From Ectobacillus sp048976805 (GTDB lineage Bacteria > Bacillota > Bacilli > Bacillales > Bacillaceae_G), in NCBI GenBank assembly GCA_048976805.1, contig JBHGUR010000020.1, positions 1 through 64,000 on the forward strand: a DNA stretch of 64,000 bases. Reading direction: 5' to 3'. Positions 56,804 through 64,000 of the stretch are shown piece by piece. Numbering within the stretch: the stretch's first letter is position 1; each line of letters opens with the position of its first letter. The notes under the pieces were generated by a model, which was given only the letters and a program-made list of their open reading frames with translations, searched no databases and had not been told where the DNA came from. The position numbers and the translations under genes were made by a program.

Positions 56804-58231
56804 ATGAGAGAGAGAATATTAATAACGGCGTCAATCATACTATTATGCACCATAACTGTGCTTCGGCTTTTGTATCCAAGCCCGTTTGCGGCTACTTGGG
56901 ATGAAGTTGATTTTGCCCTCGCGCTTGATAACTATGATATTTCATTCATGCAGCCGCATTTTCCAGGATACCCATTTTTTATCCTTGGGGGAATGATAGC
57001 TCATATTTGGATAGAAAACCCCGCAGAGGCGCTCTCAATGTTCAATACAATAGCTGTAGCTTCCTCGGCTGTTCCGGTATATATGCTGGCCCGCAGGCGA
57101 GTTAGCAGCGGGGAGGCGCTGCTGTTGGCCGCCTTTTTACAAAGCGGGAGCTATTTATCTATATTAGCTACACAGCCGATGTCAGAAGGAGCGGCGCTTG
57201 CTGTATTATGGTGGTATATTTGGTCTTTAGATCGAGCATTTCAAATGAACAGGCTTTTAGAGCAAATATTGCCGCTTGCCTTGTTTGCCCTGCTTATGGG
57301 AATCCGGTTGTCATATGCTCCGTTTGGAATCGCCTTGCCGCTTCTTTGGTTGTACGATTGGAGGCGGAAAAAGAACCGGGTTATCCCCTTAATCAGCTTA
57401 GCGGTATTTTTTCAACTGGTGTGGGTTGGGGCACTTATTTGGAATGTCGGCGGCATCGATGGTTTTTTCAAGCTTGCATTCGGCTTTGTCGGCGGCCATT
57501 TTACGGAATGGGGCGGTGCCGTTACCGAAACAAGCGAGCCGTTATCGTCGCGGCTGTACCGTCTTGTAGCCTTGAATATATTTTGGACCGGCTTATTTTC
57601 AAGGTCGCCTTTACTTGCGGGCATATTTATTTTGCTTCTTGCTTTTCTTGTTTTACAATGGAAGAACCTCCGTTTGAGGAAAACGCTGTATGAAAACAGG
57701 CTCATCTTATTGCTGGCGCTTGTTTATTTCCTATGGAATTTATTTGCCCAAAATATTGATAAGCCGCGCCATTCTTATCCTATTGTAATGCTGTTGTCGT
57801 TTTCTTTCGTTATGCTGCAGCTCAAACAGCGCTATTTGTTTTTGGTGTTTGCATTTGCTGTTTGCCAGGCTGCATTCGGCATTTTCTTAGCGAAGGAGCA
57901 GGCAACAGCGGAGCCGGCTACGTATCAGCTTGCGAACTTCCTGACCGAAAAAGAGAAGCCGCTCACTGTATATACATGGGAGGAAACGAGAGTGATGGGC
58001 TATTTGCAAGTTCCATATGAGCATAAACGTTTTTATCAATATGACTATTTTTTACAAGATAAAAAATATCGAACAGATGATACAATATACGTTACAAATC
58101 ATTTGATTGACGGCTTTCGTAGCCAAGGAATTGAAGTAGAGGCGCATCTTCAAGAAGTGAAACGCTTTCGCTCCAATCCGCTATTTGACCCGATATATAG
58201 TGAGATTATTTTATATAAATGGATTCCATAA
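56804..58231 (+). CDS. GT-C type membrane glycosyltransferase
   Basis: 475 residues with about ten hydrophobic helices. The first outer loop has ATWDEVDFALAL, with the acidic residue expected for the catalytic base of PMT/ArnT-like (GT39/GT83) enzymes that use lipid-linked sugars. A soluble C-terminal part of about 90 residues follows (YTWEETRVMGYL onward). It may use the product of the transferase at 54257. It overlaps nothing and ends 17 bp before the uvrC start. Confidence 0.8.
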   Translation: MRERILITASIILLCTITVLRLLYPSPFAATWDEVDFALALDNYDISFMQPHFPGYPFFILGGMIAHIWIENPAEALSMFNTIAVASSAVPVYMLARRRVSSGEALLLAAFLQSGSYLSILATQPMSEGAALAVLWWYIWSLDRAFQMNRLLEQILPLALFALLMGIRLSYAPFGIALPLLWLYDWRRKKNRVIPLISLAVFFQLVWVGALIWNVGGIDGFFKLAFGFVGGHFTEWGGAVTETSEPLSSRLYRLVALNIFWTGLFSRSPLLAGIFILLLAFLVLQWKNLRLRKTLYENRLILLLALVYFLWNLFAQNIDKPRHSYPIVMLLSFSFVMLQLKQRYLFLVFAFAVCQAAFGIFLAKEQATAEPATYQLANFLTEKEKPLTVYTWEETRVMGYLQVPYEHKRFYQYDYFLQDKKYRTDDTIYVTNHLIDGFRSQGIEVEAHLQEVKRFRSNPLFDPIYSEIILYKWIP

Positions 58232-58248
58232 GGGAGGGGAAAGGAAGC

Positions 58249-60030
58249 ATGTATGAGCATCTGCGCGAGAAGCTTGCCATTTTGCCTGACCAGCCCGGCT
58301 GTTATTTAATGAAGGATAAACATGGAACAGTCATTTATGTCGGAAAGGCAAAGGTTTTAAAAAATCGTGTCCGTTCCTACTTTACGGGAACGCATGACGG
58401 CAAAACGTACCGCCTTGTCAGCGAGATTGCTGATTTTGAGTATATCGTAACGTCATCCAACCTTGAAGCGCTAATTTTGGAAATGACGTTAATTAAGAAA
58501 TATGACCCGAAATATAATATTGCGCTTAAAGACGATAAAAGCTATCCGTTTCTTAAAATTACAAACGAGAAGCACCCGCGCTTGATTATTACAAGAACAG
58601 TGAAAAAGGATAAAGGAAAATATTTCGGCCCTTATCCGAACGCGCAGGCGGCAACTGAAACAAAGAAACTGCTCGACCGCATGTATCCTCTTCGCAAATG
58701 CGCAAGCATTCCAGACAAAGTATGCTTGTATTATCATATGGGGCAATGCTTGGCTCCGTGTGTAAAGGAGATTACAGATGAACAAAACAAGGAGATCGCC
58801 GAGCAAATTATCCGGTTTCTAAACGGGGGGCATAAAGAAATTCGCGCTGAGCTTGAGAAGAAAATGTACGAAGCGTCCGAGAAACTCGAATTTGAACGGG
58901 CAAAGGAGCTGCGGGATCAAATCGCCCACATGGACGCCCTCATGGAAAAGCAAAAAATGATTATGAATGATTCGATTGACCGTGATGTATTCGGCTATGC
59001 CGTTGATAAAGGCTGGATGTGCGTGCAAGTATTTTTCATACGCCAAGGCAAGCTCATCGAACGCGATGTATCGATGTTTCCGATTTATGACGAGCCAGAA
59101 GAGGAGTTTTTAACGTTTATCGGACAATTTTATGCACAGGCACATCATTTTAAGCCAAAAGAAATTGTGCTGCCGGGCAGCATTGATCGAGAGATTGTGG
59201 AAAAATTCCTCGGGGTAGAAGCGACGCAGCCAAAGCGGGGCAAGAAGAAGGAAATGGTTGAGCTAGCCTCAAAAAACGCGGCAATCGCCTTAAAAGAAAA
59301 ATTTTACTTAATTGAGCGGGACGAAGAACGGACGATTAAGGCTGTGGAAAACCTTGGGCTAAAAGCAGGCATTCCGACACCGCATCGCATTGAGGCGTTT
59401 GATAATTCCAATATTCAAGGAATAAACCCGGTATCGGCAATGGTTGTGTTCATTGATGGAAAGCCGGAAAAGAAGGAGTACCGCAAGTATAAAATCAAAA
59501 CCGTGCAGGGGCCGGATGATTATGAGTCGATGCGCGAGGTTGTGCGCCGCCGCTATTCACGCGTTCTAAAGGAAGGATTGCCGCTTCCGGATTTAATTGT
59601 CATTGACGGTGGAAAAGGGCATCTCGCTGCTGTTAGCGACGTTTTGGAAAATGAGCTTGGTTTATCGATTCCGATTGCCGGACTTGTGAAGGATGAGAAG
59701 CATCGAACCTCCCATTTAATTATCGGAGAGCCGCCGGAGCCGGTTGAGTTGGAGCGCAATAGCCAGGAATTTTATTTGCTGCAGCGCATTCAGGATGAAG
59801 TGCATCGATTTGCGATTGCGTTCCATCGCCAAATGCATGGAAAATCGGTTATCCAGTCTGCATTAGATCATATTCCGGGAGTAGGGGAAAAGCGGAAAAA
59901 AGCCCTGCTGAAGCATTTTGGTTCTTTAAAAAAATTAAAAGAAGCCACAGCAGAAGAGATTGCCAAGGCGGGTGTACCGCACAATGTGGCTAAAGCGATA
60001 TATGAATCTTTCCAGCAAAAGACATTGTAG
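58249..60030 (+). CDS. uvrC: UvrC, excinuclease ABC subunit C
   Basis: 593-residue endonuclease of nucleotide excision repair that makes both cuts around a lesion. The N-terminal GIY-YIG domain has GCYLMKDKHGTVIYVGKA and Arg/Glu residues. The UVR helix (about 203-238) binds UvrB. The RNase H-like second nuclease carries EAFDNSNIQG and VIDGGKGHL, and helix-hairpin-helix motifs end the protein (IPGVGEKRKKALL). The start at 58249 gives the family N-terminus; ten codons upstream are excluded. Confidence 0.96.
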   Translation: MYEHLREKLAILPDQPGCYLMKDKHGTVIYVGKAKVLKNRVRSYFTGTHDGKTYRLVSEIADFEYIVTSSNLEALILEMTLIKKYDPKYNIALKDDKSYPFLKITNEKHPRLIITRTVKKDKGKYFGPYPNAQAATETKKLLDRMYPLRKCASIPDKVCLYYHMGQCLAPCVKEITDEQNKEIAEQIIRFLNGGHKEIRAELEKKMYEASEKLEFERAKELRDQIAHMDALMEKQKMIMNDSIDRDVFGYAVDKGWMCVQVFFIRQGKLIERDVSMFPIYDEPEEEFLTFIGQFYAQAHHFKPKEIVLPGSIDREIVEKFLGVEATQPKRGKKKEMVELASKNAAIALKEKFYLIERDEERTIKAVENLGLKAGIPTPHRIEAFDNSNIQGINPVSAMVVFIDGKPEKKEYRKYKIKTVQGPDDYESMREVVRRRYSRVLKEGLPLPDLIVIDGGKGHLAAVSDVLENELGLSIPIAGLVKDEKHRTSHLIIGEPPEPVELERNSQEFYLLQRIQDEVHRFAIAFHRQMHGKSVIQSALDHIPGVGEKRKKALLKHFGSLKKLKEATAEEIAKAGVPHNVAKAIYESFQQKTL

Positions 60031-60046
60031 TTTACAATGTCTTTTG
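60016..60046. terminator. uvrC terminator
   Basis: CAAAAGACATTGTA and TACAATGTCTTTTG form a perfect stem that begins before the uvrC stop codon. Downstream, 60047-60280 holds only two tiny frames (starting 60117 and 60127) that I do not consider genes. Confidence 0.85.
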
Positions 60047-60280
60047 TTATAATTTTTCGTAATTACAGAATAATCTTTAAATTAAAAGTGTATTTTTATA
60101 CGCGAAAGAAGGTGTTATGGACGAATATGGCAGCTATGCTGGAAGAAGTTGAACGCGTATTGATTGAGCGTTCGTTCGTTTAGCGACTGCAAAACGTTTC
60201 TGGTAAAGTGCGGAAGAGGAATAAAAAATCAGGCTTGTGTATATTAACAGCCTGATTGGTGAAATACTATGCCCATGTGC

Positions 60281-60727
60281 CTATTCCTCTATTATATCCT
60301 TTGGATCCCACTTTACGATGAAAAGCACCTTGTCAGCGCGTTTTTTTTGCTCTTCATATGTTTCCGCGATGACATTGCGCTGCTGCTGCAGTTGCTGAGC
60401 AAGAAATCCGGCTTCCAATTGATAGGTGGAGTCTCTTTTGCTGCGATAGCGCTCAGAAATAAGAGGACTTGTTAATTGAAGGTACATTTCGCGACGTTTT
60501 TGTTCAATGACGGTTAGGGTGCCCCATCCAGCCCGTTCGAAGAAAACAACAGTATCTTCAAAGGTTTCCAGCGGATATTTGCGGGCCAAGTTTTTTCCTG
60601 CCCAGTATAGTATTCGGTCTAGATCCTTGCCAATTAAGTCAGGAAGCAATTGTTCGCGAATCAGCTCATAGGCAAATGCATTCATCGGCATATCATGTAA
60701 TTGTTGAATCGTTGCTTGGTTACTCAC
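60281..60727 (-). CDS. yslB: YslB-family protein
   Basis: 148-residue soluble protein of the YslB (DUF2507) family. It has the features LIREQLLPDLIGKDLDRILYW and FFERAGWGTLTVI. The fold is related to heme-NO-binding/V4R-like domains, from memory. No cofactor residue can be asserted. It stands just upstream of sdhC, as in B. subtilis where lysC also intervenes; lysC is absent here. Here yslB is divergent from sdhC. Confidence 0.88.
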   Translation of the reverse strand: MSNQATIQQLHDMPMNAFAYELIREQLLPDLIGKDLDRILYWAGKNLARKYPLETFEDTVVFFERAGWGTLTVIEQKRREMYLQLTSPLISERYRSKRDSTYQLEAGFLAQQLQQQRNVIAETYEEQKKRADKVLFIVKWDPKDIIEE

Positions 60728-60882
60728 TCGATTTCCCCTCTTTCTTTTCTGAAGTTATTATATAACATTTCGGTTAAAGAAACACATCTATTTATTGGGA
60801 TTATTGCAAAGCTGTTACCATAGAAAGAGAAATGTGGATGTATTTTTTTCAAATTTTATGATTAGATTGTGTATCCGTTTTC

Positions 60883-60912
60883 TTGACGCATTTGTGACAA
60901 TAGGAGTAAAAT
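60883..60912 (+). promoter_or_regulatory. sdhCAB promoter
   Basis: TTGACG (60883-60888) and TAAAAT (60907-60912), 18 bp apart. The leader is about 130 nt. Confidence 0.6.
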
Positions 60913-60920
60913 TAACTTGT

Positions 60921-61015
60921 CATAAATTATGCTTAAATATTTTGAATACTTTTTTCGTTTTTTACTAGGAGAACAGAGTTATCAATTTGCTATTCTCCAA
61001 AAATGATAATTTATG
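60921..61015 (+). promoter_or_regulatory. Structured 5' leader of sdhC
   Basis: CATAAATTAT (60921-60930) pairs perfectly with ATAATTTATG (61006-61015), enclosing a second stem GGAGAA (60968-60973) with TTCTCC (60993-60998). The ribosome site AAGGGGGG (61033-61040) lies just outside. In B. subtilis the sdh leader is bound by the iron-sparing sRNA FsrA; whether this structure serves that is unknown. Confidence 0.5.
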
Positions 61016-61050
61016 ATGAGAGCTAAACATTTAAGGGGGGTAATGGGGAG

Positions 61051-61677
61051 ATGAAAGGCCGTGAGTTTACTTATCGCAAATGGCATTCTTTACTAGGTGT
61101 AATTCCCGTCGGTATCTTTTTGACGCAGCACCTAGTTGTGAACCACTTCGCAACAGGGGGAGCAGAATCATTCAATAAAGCTGCCCATTTTATGGAAAGT
61201 CTTCCATTTCGCATCTTTTTAGAAACATTCATTATCTTTTTACCATTGTTGTACCATGCAGTATATGGACTTTATATTGCTTTTACTGCCAAAAACAACG
61301 TAACTTCTTATGGGTATTTCCGCAACTGGATGTTTATGATTCAAAGATTGACTGGCGTGCTTACATTAATCTTCGTTGCATGGCATGTATGGGAAACGCG
61401 CATTCAAGCTGCTATGGGACAAGAAGTTAATTTTGAAATGATGCAAAATATTCTCGATAACCCAGCGATGTTCGCATTTTATGTAGTGGGCGTTGTATCC
61501 GCCATCTTTCACTTTGCGAACGGATTATGGTCATTCCTCATCAGCTGGGGCATTACAGTATCACCTCGTTCACAACAGATTGCTACGTATGTAACAATGG
61601 GCATTTTCTTCGCACTTTCTGTTGTTGGAATTCGCGCGTTATTGGCATTCGTAGATCCACAGCTAGCAAATATGTAA
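61051..61677 (+). CDS. sdhC: Succinate dehydrogenase cytochrome b558 subunit
   Basis: 208-residue di-haem membrane anchor of complex II with five hydrophobic helices. Haem-ligand histidines are expected in WHSLLGVIPVGIFLTQHLVVNH, YHAVYGLYI, WHVWETR and FHFANGLW. It carries electrons from SdhB to menaquinone. sdhA follows after 13 bp. Length is close to B. subtilis SdhC (202). Confidence 0.96.
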   Translation: MKGREFTYRKWHSLLGVIPVGIFLTQHLVVNHFATGGAESFNKAAHFMESLPFRIFLETFIIFLPLLYHAVYGLYIAFTAKNNVTSYGYFRNWMFMIQRLTGVLTLIFVAWHVWETRIQAAMGQEVNFEMMQNILDNPAMFAFYVVGVVSAIFHFANGLWSFLISWGITVSPRSQQIATYVTMGIFFALSVVGIRALLAFVDPQLANM

Positions 61678-61690
61678 GGAGTGGGAGAGC

Positions 61691-63487
61691 ATGAAAGGGA
61701 AAATTATTGTAGTCGGCGGCGGCTTGGCCGGCTTAATGGCAACAATCAAGGCAGCGGAGGCAGGAGTCAAAGTTGACTTGTTTTCATTGGTACCGGTAAA
61801 ACGTTCTCACTCGGTGTGCGCGCAAGGCGGTATTAACGGTGCTGTAAATACAAAAGGTGAAGGCGACTCGCCGTGGGAGCACTTTGACGATACGGTATAC
61901 GGCGGCGATTTCTTGGCTGATCAGCCCCCGGTTAAAGCGATGTGCGAAGCAGCTCCTGGCATTATCCATTTAATGGACCGCATGGGCGTTATGTTTAACC
62001 GTACGCCGGAAGGGCTTTTAGATTTCCGCCGTTTTGGGGGAACGAAGCATCATAGAACGGCATTTGCGGGAGCAACAACAGGACAGCAGCTGTTATATGC
62101 ATTAGATGAGCAAGTGCGCCGCCATGAAGTGGCTGGGCTTGTTACGAAATATGAGGGTTGGGAGTTTTTGCGCGCGGTAATAGACGATGAAGGCGTATGC
62201 CGAGGCGTTGTCGTGCAAAACTTAACGTCCATGGAAATTAAGAGCTTTTCCGCTGATGCGGTTATTTTAGCAACTGGCGGGCCTGGCATTATTTTTGGAA
62301 AATCAACAAACTCCGTTATCAATACAGGTACGGCAGCAGCTGCAGTATATAAACAAGGCGCCATTTACGCAAACGGCGAGTTTATCCAAATCCATCCGAC
62401 GGCAATTCCGGGGGATGACAAGCTTCGCCTCATGAGCGAATCCGCGCGCGGTGAAGGCGGTCGCGTTTGGACATATAAGGACGGCAAGCCTTGGTACTTC
62501 TTGGAGGAGAAATATCCGGCATACGGAAACCTTGTTCCTCGTGATATCGCGACTCGTGAAATTTTCCATGTATGTGTAGACTTAAAGCTTGGCATTAATG
62601 GCGAAAACATGGTATATCTGGACCTTTCCCATAAAGATCCGAAAGAGCTTGATATTAAGCTTGGCGGCATTATTGAAATTTATGAGAAATTTACAGGTGA
62701 TAACCCTCGCAAAGTTCCGATGAAAATTTTCCCTGCCGTTCACTATTCTATGGGCGGGCTATGGGTCGATTATAATCAAATGACGAATATTCCGGGATTG
62801 TTTGCGGCCGGCGAGTGCGATTATTCTATGCACGGCGCAAACCGTTTAGGCGCAAACTCCTTATTGTCCGCAATTTATGGCGGCATGGTTGCGGGACCGA
62901 AAGCAATTGAATACATTAAAGGGCTGGACAAGTCTGCTGATGACGTATCTGTCTCTGTGTTCGAGCAAAATGAGCTTGCGGAAATCAACCGCTTCAACAA
63001 CATCCTATCTATGGATGGAACAGAAAACGCGTACGTTCTTCATAAAGAGCTTGGCGAGTGGATGACAGATAATGTTACAGTTGTACGCTATAACAAAAAG
63101 CTGTTGGAAACGGATGACAAAATTCAAGAGCTTATGGAGCGCTATAAGCGCATTAACATTAATGATACGGCAAAATGGAGCAACCAAGGGGCTTCCTTCA
63201 CACGCCAGCTAGAAAACATGCTTGATTTGGCGCGTGTGATTACGCTTGGGGCTTATAAACGCAATGAAAGCCGCGGGGCGCATTACAAGCCGGAATTCCC
63301 TGAGCGTGACGATGCAAACTTTATGAAGCATACAATGGCACAATTCGATGTAAATGCGAAGGCGCCTGCATTCCATTATAAAGATGTAGATGTATCTCTT
63401 ATCGCTCCTCGTAAGCGCGACTATACGACGGACAAGAAGAAAAAGCCTGTAACGGAAGAGAAAAAGGGGGATAAGCAACATGTCTAA
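61691..63487 (+). CDS. sdhA: Succinate dehydrogenase flavoprotein subunit
   Basis: 598-residue catalytic subunit that oxidises succinate to fumarate. VVGGGLAGLMATIKAAEAG is the FAD-binding motif. RSHSVCAQGGINGA contains the His that links FAD covalently. HPTAIPG and SARGEGGRVW are substrate-site motifs, and NRLGANSLL is typical. A Lys-rich tail (TDKKKKPVTEEKKGDK) ends it. It overlaps sdhB by 8 bp. Confidence 0.97.
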   Translation: MKGKIIVVGGGLAGLMATIKAAEAGVKVDLFSLVPVKRSHSVCAQGGINGAVNTKGEGDSPWEHFDDTVYGGDFLADQPPVKAMCEAAPGIIHLMDRMGVMFNRTPEGLLDFRRFGGTKHHRTAFAGATTGQQLLYALDEQVRRHEVAGLVTKYEGWEFLRAVIDDEGVCRGVVVQNLTSMEIKSFSADAVILATGGPGIIFGKSTNSVINTGTAAAAVYKQGAIYANGEFIQIHPTAIPGDDKLRLMSESARGEGGRVWTYKDGKPWYFLEEKYPAYGNLVPRDIATREIFHVCVDLKLGINGENMVYLDLSHKDPKELDIKLGGIIEIYEKFTGDNPRKVPMKIFPAVHYSMGGLWVDYNQMTNIPGLFAAGECDYSMHGANRLGANSLLSAIYGGMVAGPKAIEYIKGLDKSADDVSVSVFEQNELAEINRFNNILSMDGTENAYVLHKELGEWMTDNVTVVRYNKKLLETDDKIQELMERYKRININDTAKWSNQGASFTRQLENMLDLARVITLGAYKRNESRGAHYKPEFPERDDANFMKHTMAQFDVNAKAPAFHYKDVDVSLIAPRKRDYTTDKKKKPVTEEKKGDKQHV

Positions 63488-64000
63488 TAAAACAATCCGC
63501 CTGATTATTACTAGACAAGATTCACCAGACTCTCGGCCATATGAACAAGAATTCGAGATTCCGTACCGCCCGAATATGAACGTGATTTCAGCATTAATGG
63601 AAATTCGCCGCAATCCGGTTGATGCGAAGGGCAACCCAACGACGCCGGTTTCGTGGGACATGAACTGCCTTGAAGAAGTTTGCGGAGCTTGTTCTATGAT
63701 CATTAACGGCAAACCGCGCCAGTCCTGTACGGCACTCATCGACCAGCTGGAGCAGCCGGTTCGTCTGCAGCCGATGAAAACATTTCCGGTTGTCCGCGAC
63801 CTGCAGATTGACCGCAGCCGCATGTTCAACGCGCTAAAGCGCGTTAAAGCGTGGATTCCGATTGATGGCACGTACGACCTAGGGCCAGGACCGAGAATGC
63901 CTGAGAAAAAACGCCAATGGGCATATGAATTGTCTAAATGTATGACATGCGGCGTTTGTTTAGAGGCATGCCCGAATGTGAATGATAAATCTAACTTTAT
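63480..64000 (+). CDS. sdhB: Succinate dehydrogenase iron-sulfur subunit (partial, 3' end outside)
   Basis: The first 173 codons are in the window. The plant-type ferredoxin domain has NCLEEVCGACSMIINGKPRQSC for the 2Fe-2S cluster. KCMTCGVCLEACPNVN begins the ligands for the 4Fe-4S and 3Fe-4S clusters. It passes electrons from SdhA to SdhC. The start ATG at 63480 overlaps the end of sdhA. The gene continues past the window edge. Confidence 0.96.
   Translation, partial: MSNKTIRLIITRQDSPDSRPYEQEFEIPYRPNMNVISALMEIRRNPVDAKGNPTTPVSWDMNCLEEVCGACSMIINGKPRQSCTALIDQLEQPVRLQPMKTFPVVRDLQIDRSRMFNALKRVKAWIPIDGTYDLGPGPRMPEKKRQWAYELSKCMTCGVCLEACPNVNDKSNF

Noticed and set aside
60117..60183. Two tiny frames after uvrC
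   Set aside because: 11 and 18 codons, overlapping, no known family; probably chance.

Overview
This is a chromosomal segment of a spore-forming Bacillaceae bacterium. Gene order follows the Bacillus subtilis backbone: phoP-phoR-polA-mutM-ytaF-coaE-gapB-speD-nrdR-dnaB-dnaI-ytxC-thrS-infC-rpmI-rplT ... sspI-ysgA-pheS-pheT-rnhC-zapA-cvpA-polX-mutS2 ... lcfA-fadR-fadB-etfB-etfA-trxA ... uvrC-yslB-sdhC-sdhA-sdhB. Sporulation genes (sspI, ytaF, ytxC, a SpoVK-like ATPase), two T-boxes, an L20 leader, an AUU-started infC and FadR, CcpN and Fur sites agree with this. I cannot name the species.

Layout. 1-15 kb: phosphate two-component system, DNA repair and replication, CoA and NADPH metabolism, ribonucleotide reductase control, helicase loading. 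15-28 kb: threonyl- and phenylalanyl-tRNA synthetases behind T-boxes, the infC-rpmI-rplT operon, an alcohol dehydrogenase, a dUTPase, an M42 peptidase and sspI. 29-37 kb: SpoVK-like ATPase, RNase HIII, ZapA, CvpA, PolX, MutS2. 37.6-43.3 kb: an inserted type I-B Cascade locus (cas8b with a probable internal cas11b, cas7, cas5, cas6) without cas3, cas4, cas1, cas2 or an array. 43.4-49.3 kb: the FadR fatty-acid degradation and electron-transfer flavoprotein operon, then trxA. 49.5-58.2 kb: an accessory block with two Fur-box promoters, an FTR1-type iron permease with two related extracytoplasmic proteins, and five surface-glycan genes. 58.2-64 kb: uvrC, yslB and succinate dehydrogenase, with sdhB cut by the window end.

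The most interesting part lies just upstream of the Cascade genes. A consensus-like promoter (TTGAAA, 17 bp, TATAAT) at 37810-37838 reads directly into a single degenerate type I-B CRISPR repeat (about 37843-37872, ending ATTGAAAT), a spacer-like stretch of about 32 nt, a fainter second repeat-like segment, and a terminator at 37918-37939. The first 12 nt after the handle match 10 of 12 positions in the 5' leader of cas8b (38403-38414). This is the architecture of a crRNA-like cas-regulating RNA (CreR/CreA type). With the missing Cas3 it suggests a Cascade used as an RNA-guided repressor, at least of itself.

The intergenic regions are crowded with short mobile repeats. Family R (about 145 bp, ends GGCTCTGTTAAA, at least nine copies) is flanked in five cases by exact 8-9 bp target duplications, so it is a true MITE-like element. 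Its ends and duplication length resemble the IS6 family. Copies sit between the T-box terminators and the start codons of thrS and pheS, and upstream of polA and of the Cascade small RNA. A second family (220-bp copies at 1-220 and 19521-19740, 98% identical) and its decayed relatives fill other gaps.
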